A stretch of 33,346 nt of DNA from an uncultured Treponema sp. (GCA_937891125.1 CALAEZ010000327.1:1-33346); one strand, 5' to 3'. Counted from the first letter of the stretch, positions 23,521 to 32,362 are shown. Notes: generated by a model not told the origin, from the sequence alone. Numbers and translations are program-made.

Positions 23521-25026
23521 CTACTGCACGCTTAGATTTTCAATGCTGACACCGCGGCAACACTGCATGGTAAGCGTTTGCACGGTGTTTCCATCAGGAT
23601 GCGCTAACACAACGTCCTTAACGACGATGTTGCGCGCCTCGTAGCCGTCTACCGCAAAGCCGCGAAAGTCGATGGCGGCGCAGTCATGCCAGACCCGCTC
23701 GTGGTCGAGCATTCTGCCGGTAATGGTAAGCTGGCTAAAGCGACAGTTCTCGAAGACCGGCGGACACGGGGCGGCAATGCCGTCGTCATTGTAGCCGACA
23801 GAATGCATCTGCAGGCGAGAAAGCGCACAGTTTCGCACCTGCACGTTGCGCACGTAGCCGCCGCGCTTTTTGGTGCCCTTTATTTCGATGCCCTGCATGG
23901 AAACGCTCATGTCGCAGTCCCAGATGCGCACATCGTTTATGCCGCCAGACATTTCGCTGCCAATGGTAATGCCGTGTCCGTAGGCGCAGGCGCAGTCAAA
24001 AATGCGCACGTGCTCGGTCGGTCGATTGATTTCGTTTCCTTCTGGATTTTTGCCTGATTTTATGGCGACAGAATCATCGCCCGTGTAGAACCGGCAGCCA
24101 AAAATGGTGCAGTTGGTGGAAGAGTCCGGATCCCAGCCGTCGCCGTTCCAGACTCCTTCTGACTTAAAGACGCAGTTATCCGTTAAAATGTCATCGCTGT
24201 AGATAAAATGCACGTTCCAGCTTGCACCGTTTGCAAGCGTAACGCCAGAAATGCGAATATGCTGACAGTTACTCATATTGATGAGGCGCGGGCGCATACG
24301 ACCAGGAATAGTGTCGGGCTTTTCACATTCTTTTAATTTGTCGCCAAGAGAAGCCAGATAATCTGCTAAGCGCACGCGCTCAGTGCGGATAACAGCCTTT
24401 GCAAGCTCAGCGCCGCCTGAGGCAATTGTGCCCTTGCCGTAAATAAGCACGTCGGAACAGTTATACGGCGCCGTATGGTCAAGCTCGCCAAGATTCAACA
24501 GGCTTGCGTAGCAATCCTGCTCAATACCTTCAAAGCGGCTGTGAATAAGCGGCAGATAATCCTTTGGCTCTGCCGTTCCCTGCAGCACGGCGCCCTCTTC
24601 CAGATACAGCTCCATGCCCGAATGCATTTTGAGCGCGCCCGTCATAAAGACGCCACGCGGAATATACACGCACTGCTTTTCAGTGCAGGCATCAAAAGCC
24701 GCCTGCAGCGCCTGCGTATTAAGCGTTTTTCCGTCGCCACATGCGTTATACGGCGCCTTTGAAACGTCAATGCGCTCGCGCGCCGTGCGTGTGGTAACCG
24801 TTACGGTCGCCTGTGCAAGCGGACAGGTTACACTGACCGTATAGCGCGTGTTCTCAGAAAGTGAGGAAAGCGTAAAATGCGTTTTTTTTGTTGTCGTAAT
24901 CTGTTTTTCATTAAGAAAAACGGTATATTCCGTCCCGACAGCAGGAATTGCTGCAGGTTCATCCCAATAAACGGTAATAGAGTCTGCGGTTGCAGCACTC
25001 TGCAATAAAAGCGTCTCTGTTGTCAT
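23521..25026 (-). CDS. GH28 polygalacturonase-type glycoside hydrolase with fibronectin-III-like N-terminus
   Basis: Hydrolyses galacturonan or rhamnogalacturonan links in pectin. Residues 1-82 form a fibronectin type III-like domain; the beta-helix follows. GH28 signatures: NGDGWDPDS (294-302), GDDSVAIKSG (316-325, two catalytic Asp), GHGITIGSEMSGG (350-362) and GIEIKGTKKRGG (where many have RIK). The pattern resembles exo-acting enzymes. There is no signal peptide, so it probably trims imported oligogalacturonides in the cytosol. Start at MTTETLLL because a promoter -10 ends seven bases before it; the upstream codons would fall inside the -10. Confidence 0.93.
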   Translation of the reverse strand: MTTETLLLQSAATADSITVYWDEPAAIPAVGTEYTVFLNEKQITTTKKTHFTLSSLSENTRYTVSVTCPLAQATVTVTTRTARERIDVSKAPYNACGDGKTLNTQALQAAFDACTEKQCVYIPRGVFMTGALKMHSGMELYLEEGAVLQGTAEPKDYLPLIHSRFEGIEQDCYASLLNLGELDHTAPYNCSDVLIYGKGTIASGGAELAKAVIRTERVRLADYLASLGDKLKECEKPDTIPGRMRPRLINMSNCQHIRISGVTLANGASWNVHFIYSDDILTDNCVFKSEGVWNGDGWDPDSSTNCTIFGCRFYTGDDSVAIKSGKNPEGNEINRPTEHVRIFDCACAYGHGITIGSEMSGGINDVRIWDCDMSVSMQGIEIKGTKKRGGYVRNVQVRNCALSRLQMHSVGYNDDGIAAPCPPVFENCRFSQLTITGRMLDHERVWHDCAAIDFRGFAVDGYEARNIVVKDVVLAHPDGNTVQTLTMQCCRGVSIENLSVQ

Positions 25027-25033
25027 AGAAAAC

Positions 25034-25062
25034 ACTATGCACAAGCAGCGTTTTTTTGTCTA
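25034..25062 (-). promoter_or_regulatory. Leaderless-type promoter of the GH28-GH43 operon
   Basis: Minus strand TAGACA (25057-25062), 17-bp spacer, CATAGT (25034-25039), seven bases and ATG at 25026. No SD. Confidence 0.62.
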
Positions 25063-25131
25063 GCAAAAAGTTTCATTTTTCTCGCAAGATACCGCATTAG
25101 TTAAGATTTTGTTACAATGCGCGCCACTTTC

Positions 25132-25992
25132 TTAGAGCTGCAGAACGCCGCCAAACGGAATGTGTAGATTTTCGCAGAGCGTTTCATATTCAAGCAGCTG
25201 TTGTTCGGTACAAGCGGTCACAAAAAAGGTTTTATCAGCAGGAAGCACGCCGGTGCTCACAACGGCAGATGAAGCGGCAGAAAGCGAGCAAGGTGCGCCA
25301 GAGGAAGGCAGCTGCCGCGCTTCAACACGAATTGCCTGATTTGCCACACCCTCGCGGCTGTCGACAACCTGTACGCCGTCCCCTGCCGCCAGCGCAATGT
25401 CGCGCGCTATATGCGTAAAATGCGTGCAGCCAAGGATAATCGTGTCGCAGCCATTATCTAAAAAATACTGCACGGCAGGCATAACGGCCGCTCGGCGCGC
25501 GGCAGCGTCTGCGGAAAAAAGCGAATGTTCGACAAATGCGACTAAATCAGGGTCGCCGCGGCTAAAAACAGCGCAGTCAGAAGCAAAATCGTGCACCAGA
25601 TGCGCACAATACGGGTGCTGGACCGTCGCATTTGTTGCTAAAAGCCCAATACGCTTATTATGCGTGCGTTCGGCCGCAAGCTTAATCGCGGGCACCGTTC
25701 CGACAATGGGCGTATGGGGAAACAGCGCGCGTAAATCTGCAAGTGAGGTTACGCTAATGGTGTTGCACGCAATGACAATGGTGCGCGGCTGCCATTTCTG
25801 TATAATGGCGCCAATGGTATGAGCAGCACATGCGGTCACCGCTTCTGGCGCCTTTTCGCCATACGGAAAATGCGCGGTGTCGCCCAAATAGATGCAGCGC
25901 GCGGCAGGCTGCTTTTCTTTTAACGCAAGCATATAGGGAATGCCGCCCGTTCCGCTGTCTAAAAAAGCAAAATCAATACATTCAGTCCGCAT
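25132..25992 (-). CDS. murI: Glutamate racemase
   Basis: Makes D-glutamate for peptidoglycan. The 286 residues show DSGTGG (12-17), catalytic Cys76 in ACNTIS and catalytic Cys189 in GCTHF, with LGDTAHFPYG (36-45) and PYCA between. Length is a little above the usual ~265 because of a Ser/Ala-rich insertion near 240-255. The ATG has GAGGA upstream and a separate promoter (26016-26045) that overlaps the divergent pentapeptide gene's promoter. Confidence 0.95.
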   Translation of the reverse strand: MRTECIDFAFLDSGTGGIPYMLALKEKQPAARCIYLGDTAHFPYGEKAPEAVTACAAHTIGAIIQKWQPRTIVIACNTISVTSLADLRALFPHTPIVGTVPAIKLAAERTHNKRIGLLATNATVQHPYCAHLVHDFASDCAVFSRGDPDLVAFVEHSLFSADAAARRAAVMPAVQYFLDNGCDTIILGCTHFTHIARDIALAAGDGVQVVDSREGVANQAIRVEARQLPSSGAPCSLSAASSAVVSTGVLPADKTFFVTACTEQQLLEYETLCENLHIPFGGVLQL

Positions 25993-26015
25993 GCGTCATT
26001 CCTCATTCATGCGGT

Positions 26016-26045
26016 ATTTTAAACCATTTGACTAAAAGAGTGCAA
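26016..26045 (-). promoter_or_regulatory. Promoter of murI
   Basis: Minus strand TTGCAC (26040-26045), 18-bp spacer, TAAAAT (26016-26021), short leader with GAGGA. Its -35 lies inside the spacer of the opposing promoter, so the two should compete. Confidence 0.6.
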
Positions 26046-26056
26046 TCCCGTACCAT
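26028..26056 (+). promoter_or_regulatory. Leaderless-type promoter of the pentapeptide-repeat gene
   Basis: TTGACT (26028-26033), 17-bp spacer, TACCAT (26051-26056), six bases TTTCAT and ATG at 26063. No SD. Confidence 0.68.
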
Positions 26057-26062
26057 TTTCAT

Positions 26063-26743
26063 ATGTATCTGACTAATTTCTGCAAGGCTCCAGGCTGCAC
26101 GCATCTTGCGCTTTCAAATATAGAGAATGGAAATCTGATTGAGTCAGGCGACTATTGCCTAAATCACACGCCAGACCGAGAAAAAAAATCACATGACATT
26201 CTGCGCTACATACAGGAGCACGATAAAATAGTCGGATTAACGGCATGCGGCATTGAGTTTTCTACCGAGGAAAATTTTGAGTTAACCAATAAACGCTTTT
26301 ACGGCTGCAACTTCATGCACTGCGTTTTCCGCGGTTTTAACTCGCGCAAGGTTCGCAGCCGCATGACAACGTTCGACTTCTGCATTTTTAGCGACTGCAA
26401 CTTGCTTGAAAGCAACATGCAGTTTACCTCGTTTGCAGGCTGTAAGTTCGTGCACATGCTGTTTACGGGTAGCGAAATGATTCAGAACAACTTTGTCGGA
26501 CTCGAATCGTTCCAATCCTCTTTTGATGATTCCGACTTATACAATTCGCGCTTTATCCGCGCACATCTTGTTGATACCTCCATTCGCAACTGCAACATCA
26601 AAAACACAATTTTCCGCGAGATTGAGCAGACAAACCTGTCGTTTAAACAATCGAATACCAACGAAGCCATTTTTGACGAACGCGGTAGTGCGCTCTTTAC
26701 TGGCATAAAAGAGCTTGACAACCCGATTGGAGCACGCACATGA
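26063..26743 (+). CDS. Pentapeptide-repeat protein with N-terminal zinc-finger-like cluster
   Basis: A 226-residue soluble protein. Residues about 75-205 are A(D/N)LxF-type pentapeptide repeats (for example FYGCNFMHCVF, LLESNMQFTSFAGCKF, DLYNSRFIRAHL), which fold as a right-handed quadrilateral beta-helix. Residues 7-35 hold C-x4-C-x19-C-x2-H, a plausible zinc site, an unusual addition. Some pentapeptide proteins mimic DNA and bind gyrase, but nothing here shows that. The stop overlaps the start of the MBL-fold gene (ATGA), so the two are co-translated and probably work together. Confidence 0.85.
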   Translation: MYLTNFCKAPGCTHLALSNIENGNLIESGDYCLNHTPDREKKSHDILRYIQEHDKIVGLTACGIEFSTEENFELTNKRFYGCNFMHCVFRGFNSRKVRSRMTTFDFCIFSDCNLLESNMQFTSFAGCKFVHMLFTGSEMIQNNFVGLESFQSSFDDSDLYNSRFIRAHLVDTSIRNCNIKNTIFREIEQTNLSFKQSNTNEAIFDERGSALFTGIKELDNPIGART

Positions 26744-27345
26744 AAATCTACTTTCACATGAATATCGAAAATTTTTCAAACTGCTATCTGATTGTTAACG
26801 AAGATACAAAGCTTGCCGTCATCATCGACCCCGGTAAGATTAACGAAAAGATTATCAATCAGATTGAGGACGGTGGCTATGAGCTGTGCGCGGTGCTCGT
26901 GACACAAAACCACCCGGGAAACGTGCACGGCATAGAAACGCTTCGCCGCATTTACGACATCGATGTGTATGCGGCCGACAGCGAGGTTGCAGGAAACGCA
27001 ACGGTCGTCATAAAGGGCGAAGGCGTGCTAAAGGTTGCGGGACTCGACATTTCTTACTTTTCGCTCCCCGGTCACTCTGCTGACAGCATTGTCTACAATA
27101 TCGGCACCACGCTTTTTACGGGCGACTCGCTGACGGCAGGCGCTATTGGGGAAACGACAAGCTCGTATGCAAAAAAAACGCTCTTAAACGGGATCCGCAC
27201 CAAGATTCTGTCGTATCAGAATGACATGATAATCATGCCGGGGCACGGGCCGCTCACCAGCGTGGGTGCCGAGCGCCTGTATAACATTGACTTGAATCCG
27301 CCGAAAAGCGCACTTGCCGAGCTGACCGCAGACGAGCTGCACTAA
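26740..27345 (+). CDS. MBL-fold hydrolase-like protein with altered metal motif
   Basis: A 201-residue metallo-beta-lactamase fold of the glyoxalase-II-like type. The canonical HxHxDH signature reads T55-QNHPGN-VHG: the first His is Gln56, the second is kept (His58), and Asp-His are Gly60-Asn61. Later ligands are present: His112 (LPGHSADS), Asp129 (FTGDSL) and His169 (MPGHGP). One metal site is thus damaged, leaving a mononuclear site or a non-catalytic role. It is coupled to the pentapeptide-repeat gene by a four-base overlap. Confidence 0.87.
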   Translation: MKIYFHMNIENFSNCYLIVNEDTKLAVIIDPGKINEKIINQIEDGGYELCAVLVTQNHPGNVHGIETLRRIYDIDVYAADSEVAGNATVVIKGEGVLKVAGLDISYFSLPGHSADSIVYNIGTTLFTGDSLTAGAIGETTSSYAKKTLLNGIRTKILSYQNDMIIMPGHGPLTSVGAERLYNIDLNPPKSALAELTADELH

Positions 27346-27383
27346 GCGTGCTGAGCGCATTCCGTGCAGGAGTCGCGTAGGCG

Positions 27384-29153
27384 CTACGAGCCCTGTCGGT
27401 TCACCAGCCACACCCTGCCTGCAGCAAGATTCCAGCGGTCGCTTACGTACTGGTCAAGCATGGTCGCCGCCGACACAAAGCCGTCAGCATTTGTCGCAAG
27501 AATGTAATCTGCTTCTGCTTTCATTTTTGTCTGCGCGTGGCTTCGGGAAGCTAAATTGATGTAATATTCGCGCGCCTGGCTCACCGGCCGCTGCAGCATG
27601 TACGCCATAAACTCGTTTTTCATTAAATAATCGTCAGCGCGGTCGTAGTTGAGTGTCGGTGTTACCGAAAAATACGTTAACAGCGCATGGAGCGCCTGCT
27701 GGTCCATCGTGTAGTAGAGCGAGGCAACCGTATTGCGGAAATCGCTGTCGGTAAAAAAGAGCCCGTGCCAGCCTTCATGCGCAATAAATGTCCAGCGAAG
27801 ATACATGGCTGACTCCTGCGAGATTGAAATGACGGCGCCCTCGCCGGGAAGCACCTCGCCATTCTGACCAAAGGTGATAATGCCATTTACCGCAAGAATT
27901 TCTTTTAAGAGCAGCTCCCGCGCATTCAGCGTAAAATTTGTCGCCCGCGCAAGCTCAAAAAAAGACGCAAGCGTTTCTGCACGGTAGTCGTGGGCATTGT
28001 AGCCGTGCTGCTCCTGCAAGAAGGCGTCGCTCATCAAGCGCCCGCGGTAACCGGCTTTTTCTGCAAAAAATGCGAGGCGGCGGAAAAAATCGTCCTGTAC
28101 GCTGTAGGTTGCCGTGTCAAAAATCAGCACGGACGGAAAGCGATCCCAAGCAAAAAGCTCGTAGTCGCGGCACCTCCAGGTAGCGCTCCGCCATTCCATA
28201 ATGAGCCCGGGGTCGACCTTTAGCGGCTTAAGCACGGCGCGCGGAAAATTTGCCGAAACGGCAAGCAAATCGGTGCTTGAAGCGCGCACCATGCAGGCAG
28301 CAACAAACTGCGGATTCTGCGTAATCGAAAATGTGTCAAACGGCGTTTTTAAGCCGCAAAGCGGAATTGGAACGTTATGAAAGCCCTCTGCCGCAGAGCC
28401 GCCGCCCTGACGGAGTGTAAGCCGCTCTCCGCCGATGACAGCATACACATCGCCACCTGATGCCGTCGTTACGGTAAGCGCAGGCATCAGCGAATCCGCT
28501 GTATTTGCAGCAGGGAACGCAAGCGGAATGCCGCTCATGTCAAAAGAAAATGTGAACGGGAGCAATGTGCCGCCGTTCGGCGCAAATGCGTAAACAGGAA
28601 CTTCGCCGGTGTAATCAAAGCCAACGGCGGCTGGGACAATGCGTGCAGAATGAAGTGTGTAGATGTCGTTTGATGCTACAGAAAAGCCTTCAGGAAGAAT
28701 GCCTGACAGGGCTTCTTCACGGTTCATGCACAAAACGACAGAAAAGCGCCTGCCGTCCTTACCGCAGGAAGCAAAATCTGCCAGCACATGAGGGCGGCTT
28801 TTCCGTTCGTGACTCAGGCGGGTCTTGCCTGCAAAATCCTCGGAATACAGAAAGCCGATGCTGCTTGCCGCAGGGACTTTTGCCGGCTTTCTTACACTGA
28901 ATGAAAGCTCAATGGCAGCGTTTCCTTCGCGTTCAAAAAAGGCTTCAAGAGCGGTCTTCTGCGCCGCCGTAAAATGCCAGAGCGAAAGCTTTACTTTATG
29001 AGAGCCGCTCATCGTGGTCGTGCGTGCAGTAAAAGCCGCACTCGCTTCTGACTCATCAATTTCAATCAGGCACAAAGACTTTTGCGCACATGAAGCAAAC
29101 ACGAAAAAAAGAATGCAGGCACAGACAGACGGAAAAAAACGGACAAATTTCAT
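27384..29153 (-). CDS. Lipoprotein with HExxH motif, putative zinc metallopeptidase
   Basis: A 589-residue lipoprotein: MKFVRFFPSVCACILFFVFASC with lipobox FASC. ATG 29153 is favoured over ATG 29162, which would sit within two bases of a TACTAT -10-like hexamer; neither has an SD. The N-terminal half looks like beta-rich binding domains. The C-terminal part has HEGWHGLFF with His459, Glu460 and His463 and a later NEFMAYMLQRP Glu about 55 residues on, an arrangement typical of gluzincin zinc peptidases. I do not know the family; a secreted peptidase is inferred from the motif. It converges with the MBL gene. Confidence 0.78.
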   Translation of the reverse strand: MKFVRFFPSVCACILFFVFASCAQKSLCLIEIDESEASAAFTARTTTMSGSHKVKLSLWHFTAAQKTALEAFFEREGNAAIELSFSVRKPAKVPAASSIGFLYSEDFAGKTRLSHERKSRPHVLADFASCGKDGRRFSVVLCMNREEALSGILPEGFSVASNDIYTLHSARIVPAAVGFDYTGEVPVYAFAPNGGTLLPFTFSFDMSGIPLAFPAANTADSLMPALTVTTASGGDVYAVIGGERLTLRQGGGSAAEGFHNVPIPLCGLKTPFDTFSITQNPQFVAACMVRASSTDLLAVSANFPRAVLKPLKVDPGLIMEWRSATWRCRDYELFAWDRFPSVLIFDTATYSVQDDFFRRLAFFAEKAGYRGRLMSDAFLQEQHGYNAHDYRAETLASFFELARATNFTLNARELLLKEILAVNGIITFGQNGEVLPGEGAVISISQESAMYLRWTFIAHEGWHGLFFTDSDFRNTVASLYYTMDQQALHALLTYFSVTPTLNYDRADDYLMKNEFMAYMLQRPVSQAREYYINLASRSHAQTKMKAEADYILATNADGFVSAATMLDQYVSDRWNLAAGRVWLVNRQGS

Positions 29154-29189
29154 ATTGCGCATATAGTATCTTTTTTTACCGTTTTCTGC

Positions 29190-29195
29190 TATAGT
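29190..29195 (+). promoter_or_regulatory. -10 element of the 29202 gene
   Basis: TATAGT ends six bases (CCCCGC) before ATG 29202, with no SD and a poor -35. The whole divergent control region to the minus-strand lipoprotein is under 50 bp. Confidence 0.5.
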
Positions 29196-29201
29196 CCCCG
29201 C

Positions 29202-29699
29202 ATGGCACAGACAGAGGCGAGCATCTCAGAGACTGTCATAATTCCCCACCCGACTGAAAACGCAAAGCTTTCAAAGCTGCAGAAGGAGCTTTGTGCCGCA
29301 TTTTTGCTTGCGCCCGTGCTGCCGCTGTATGTGCGGCTGGAAGAAAATTCGCAGGAAACAGTACAAAAGGCAAAATCGCTCAAATGCACGCTTACCGCGC
29401 CCTGCTATGACGCAGAAAGCAAAAGCGTGTACTGTCCGGCAGAAATCATTGCAGGAGACGGAAAAGACAGCGCAAAGACAAGCGCCTGCTCCGGCAGACT
29501 CCTGCTTTCGCGCGCATTAGAAGGGCTGTCAAAGCCCATTGCGGCAGACAACGAGATTGCCGCAACAGGCGGCATGGAAAGCCTGTTCCCGCTCCGACTG
29601 CCTGTTATGCGCATAGCCGAAGTAAAATTCACAGGTAACGAAAACAGCATGCAGTGGGAAGTTGAAAAAGCACGGTGGGTAAAATCAAGCGCACGCTAA
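29202..29699 (+). CDS. Hypothetical protein, 165 residues
   Basis: A soluble protein with no signal peptide. It begins MAQTEASISETVIIPHPTENAKLSKLQKELCAAFLLAPVLPLYVRLEE and ends VMRIAEVKFTGNENSMQWEVEKARWVKSSAR. Three or four Cys and a mixed alpha/beta pattern; no motif recognised. It is transcribed away from the HExxH lipoprotein and towards ilvN, with about 95 bp to the ilvN stop, in which I see no clear terminator. Coding is supported by codon bias like its neighbours and by the promoter placed at the ATG. Confidence 0.7.
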   Translation: MAQTEASISETVIIPHPTENAKLSKLQKELCAAFLLAPVLPLYVRLEENSQETVQKAKSLKCTLTAPCYDAESKSVYCPAEIIAGDGKDSAKTSACSGRLLLSRALEGLSKPIAADNEIAATGGMESLFPLRLPVMRIAEVKFTGNENSMQWEVEKARWVKSSAR

Positions 29700-29793
29700 A
29701 TAAAACGTGCGCGGAGAGAGAATATGCGCCGGCTCAGGACTCTCATATACGAAAAGACAGTGAACGAAGCGCATATCATTTGCAGGTGGATTC

Positions 29794-30285
29794 CTATTCC
29801 ATTACAACTGAGCCGCGCTGCATTGCAGTAAGGCCAGTCTTTGCAAGCTCGATAATGCCATACGGCTCTAAAAGGCGAATCAAGCTTGAAATCTTTTCTT
29901 CGCTTCCTGTAGCCTCAACAATGACCGATTCTTGCGCTACGTCAACAATATGTGCACGGAAAATATCGCAGGTTTCGATGATGACGGCACGGTCAGTACC
30001 GCTTGCCTTTACCTTGATAAGCGCCATTTCGCGCTCACAGGTTTTTGCCGTCTCGCAATGCTGAATCGAGATGACTTCGACAAGCTTTGCAAGCTGTTTT
30101 TCAATCTGATCAAGGATATACTCATCCCCGTCAACCACAATCGTCATGCGGCTCTGCGCGGGATTGTAGGTTTCGCACACGGTAAGGCTGTCGATATTGT
30201 AGCCACGGCGGCTAAACAGCCCGGAAACGCGGCTCAAAACACCGGCATGATTTTCTACCAATACTGAAAGTACGTACTTTGACAT
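29794..30285 (-). CDS. ilvN: Acetolactate synthase small (regulatory) subunit
   Basis: Binds valine and regulates the large subunit that makes acetolactate for branched-chain amino acids. The 163 residues hold the N-terminal ACT domain (SVLVENHAGVLSRVSGLFSR with the effector-site Asn and Gly near 12-15, ending about 75) and the second conserved half (ALIKVKA..ETCDIFRAHIVDVAQESVIVEATGS). SD GGAGG precedes ATG. The large subunit ilvB is not in the window; instead ilvN follows the DAHP synthase fusion by 52 bp, which contains a 6-bp hairpin AGCGCC/GGCGCT (30302-30319). Confidence 0.93.
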   Translation of the reverse strand: MSKYVLSVLVENHAGVLSRVSGLFSRRGYNIDSLTVCETYNPAQSRMTIVVDGDEYILDQIEKQLAKLVEVISIQHCETAKTCEREMALIKVKASGTDRAVIIETCDIFRAHIVDVAQESVIVEATGSEEKISSLIRLLEPYGIIELAKTGLTAMQRGSVVME

Positions 30286-30337
30286 ATATTCCTCCTATGC
30301 CAGCGCCGCATCTGGCGCTTCAAAAATTGCTGTCATT

Positions 30338-32356
30338 TTATGCATATACGCCAAGCAGGCGCACATCTTCGGCTTTTGCCTTCAATGTTTCGAGTATGGA
30401 GCGCACATAATCCTCTGCATCAGGCACCCCTTGCGGAATCTGCGCGTCTGCGTAGAACCAGTACCGCCACGGCTTACCGGCAATCGGACGGCTTTCAAGG
30501 CGGCTCAGGTTCAGGTGCGCCTCCTGGAAAATACCCAGACAGTTATACAGCGCGCCCGGCTCATTTGACACGCTGAACACAAACGAAACCATGTTCGGTG
30601 TTACGCCCTCGCCCTTCTGTCGCAAAAATGCGCTTGCAGCCTCGTCAGAGCCGGCAGCAGTTGCAAGATGATTTGCCGTAATTATGACAAACCGCGTGTA
30701 ATTGCGCGGGTCGTCAATAATGTTTTCTTTTATGACTTCAAGCCCGTACAGTTCTGCATTCACAGCGCTTGCAATGGCGGCATTTTCAGTGCTCCCCGCC
30801 TTTGCGACAATAGAAGCCGCTGTTGCCGTCGAAACCGCATCAATCTGCGTCCAGTTTTTGTGCTCATACAGAAAATTATGGCACTGACTAAAGCCTTGCG
30901 GGTGTGAATACACGTTTTTTATCGTGCCGAGCGTTGCGCCCTTTACGCCTAAAAGCGCGTGTTCGATGCGGAGTGTTACCGTTCCGATAATTGACACATC
31001 AGCAAAGGCGGTCAGATTGTCGTAATTCTGGTAGACCGAGCCTGCAAGGCTGTTTTCAATCGGAACCATGCCGTAGTCAGCCTTGCCGTCCACAACCGCC
31101 TGAAAAATGTCGCGGAAGCCGTCAACAGCGACCGCCTGCACGCCCTCGCCAAAATAGCGGGCAATTGCCTGCTCTGCATATGCGCCACGCTTTCCGCTGT
31201 AGGCGCAGACGGCTTTGCATTCACCGCCAGCAGTCTGCCTGGTCGATTCTGCGGTGCCGCCAGCACGGTCTGCGCCTGCACTGCCGGATGCGCCGGAAAG
31301 CCTGCGCTCTGCCTCCGGAGCACGGATATGAGCAACCTCTTTTCCGATGACCGGCGCCAAGGCTTCGATGTCGCGCATAAGCTTGTCAAACTGCTCCGGG
31401 TAAAGCGACTGCGCGCCGTCAGAAAGCGCTTTTTCCGGGTGGCAGTGCACTTCTACGATAATGCCGTCGGCGCCGCTTGCAATGGCGGCCAATCCCATCG
31501 GCGGCACCTTGTCGCGGATGCCGACCGCGTGGCTCGGATCTACAATAATCGGCAGGTGCGTCATGCCGCGCAGAATCGGAATGGCGCTTAAATCGAGCGT
31601 GTTGCGCGTGGCTTTTTCATACGTGCGGATGCCGCGCTCGCATAGAATGACGCGGTCGGTGCCGCTTGAAAGCAGGTACTCTGCCGCCATCAAAAGCTCT
31701 TCGATTGTTGCTGAAAGTCCGCGCTTTAAGATGACCGGCTTACCTAAAGCCCCGAGTTTTTTTAGAAGCTCAAAGTTCTGCATATTGCGCGCGCCTACCT
31801 GGTACACGTCAACATAATCTTTCATTACGGGAATATTTTCACTTGCGACAATTTCTGTTACGACAGGAAGCCCGTATTTCTCGCCTGCTTCCTTTAAGTA
31901 GCGCAAGCCTTCTTCGCCTAAGCCCTGGAACGAATACGGAGAGGTGCGCGGCTTATAAGCTCCGCCACGGAGCATGGAGGCGCCGCTTTTTGCAACAGCG
32001 GCTGCCGCTTCAAGCATCTGCTCGCGGCTTTCAACGGCGCAGGGGCCTGCAATCGACACGACGCGGCTACCGCCTACGCGGATAATCTGCCCGCGGTTGT
32101 TGGGAATCTCTACAATCGTATTTTCTGGCTTAAACTCGCGGCTTGCCATTTTGTATGGCTTTGAAATCGGAATGACATTTGCCACGCCGGGAAGCACTTC
32201 TACTTCCCGAATATCCATAGCAAGCTTACCGACTGCGGCAAGCACGGTGCTTTCTTCGCCTTTTACTTCGTTCAGCTTGAACTTATGCGCAGAAAGCACG
32301 CTTTTAATATTTGCTTTTTCGGCGTCTGTTATGCCGTTTTTTAATACGATAATCAT
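30338..32356 (-). CDS. Fusion of DAHP synthase and prephenate dehydratase (first aromatic step with phenylalanine branch)
   Basis: One 672-residue chain joining two ends of phenylalanine synthesis. Residues 1-70 are the ferredoxin-like regulatory domain of AroA type I-beta; 90-340 the DAHP synthase barrel (IAGPCAVES 102-110, ARNMQN 189-194, KRG 211-213, DPSHAVG 273-279, EVHCHPEKA 302-310). A Gly/Ala/Ser-rich linker (about 345-380) leads to prephenate dehydratase (YSGKRGAYAEQA, PIENSLAGSV 432-441, catalytic TRF 554-556) and a final ACT domain with phenylalanine-binding GALYN (601-605) and ESRP (621-624). Feedback by Phe could therefore control both activities. Leaderless-type promoter. Confidence 0.94.
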   Translation of the reverse strand: MIIVLKNGITDAEKANIKSVLSAHKFKLNEVKGEESTVLAAVGKLAMDIREVEVLPGVANVIPISKPYKMASREFKPENTIVEIPNNRGQIIRVGGSRVVSIAGPCAVESREQMLEAAAAVAKSGASMLRGGAYKPRTSPYSFQGLGEEGLRYLKEAGEKYGLPVVTEIVASENIPVMKDYVDVYQVGARNMQNFELLKKLGALGKPVILKRGLSATIEELLMAAEYLLSSGTDRVILCERGIRTYEKATRNTLDLSAIPILRGMTHLPIIVDPSHAVGIRDKVPPMGLAAIASGADGIIVEVHCHPEKALSDGAQSLYPEQFDKLMRDIEALAPVIGKEVAHIRAPEAERRLSGASGSAGADRAGGTAESTRQTAGGECKAVCAYSGKRGAYAEQAIARYFGEGVQAVAVDGFRDIFQAVVDGKADYGMVPIENSLAGSVYQNYDNLTAFADVSIIGTVTLRIEHALLGVKGATLGTIKNVYSHPQGFSQCHNFLYEHKNWTQIDAVSTATAASIVAKAGSTENAAIASAVNAELYGLEVIKENIIDDPRNYTRFVIITANHLATAAGSDEAASAFLRQKGEGVTPNMVSFVFSVSNEPGALYNCLGIFQEAHLNLSRLESRPIAGKPWRYWFYADAQIPQGVPDAEDYVRSILETLKAKAEDVRLLGVYA

Positions 32357-32362
32357 GCTGGC

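Noticed and set aside
26740..27345. Ordinary glyoxalase II
   Set aside because: The HxHxDH motif is not intact and the length is short; only the general MBL fold can be claimed.
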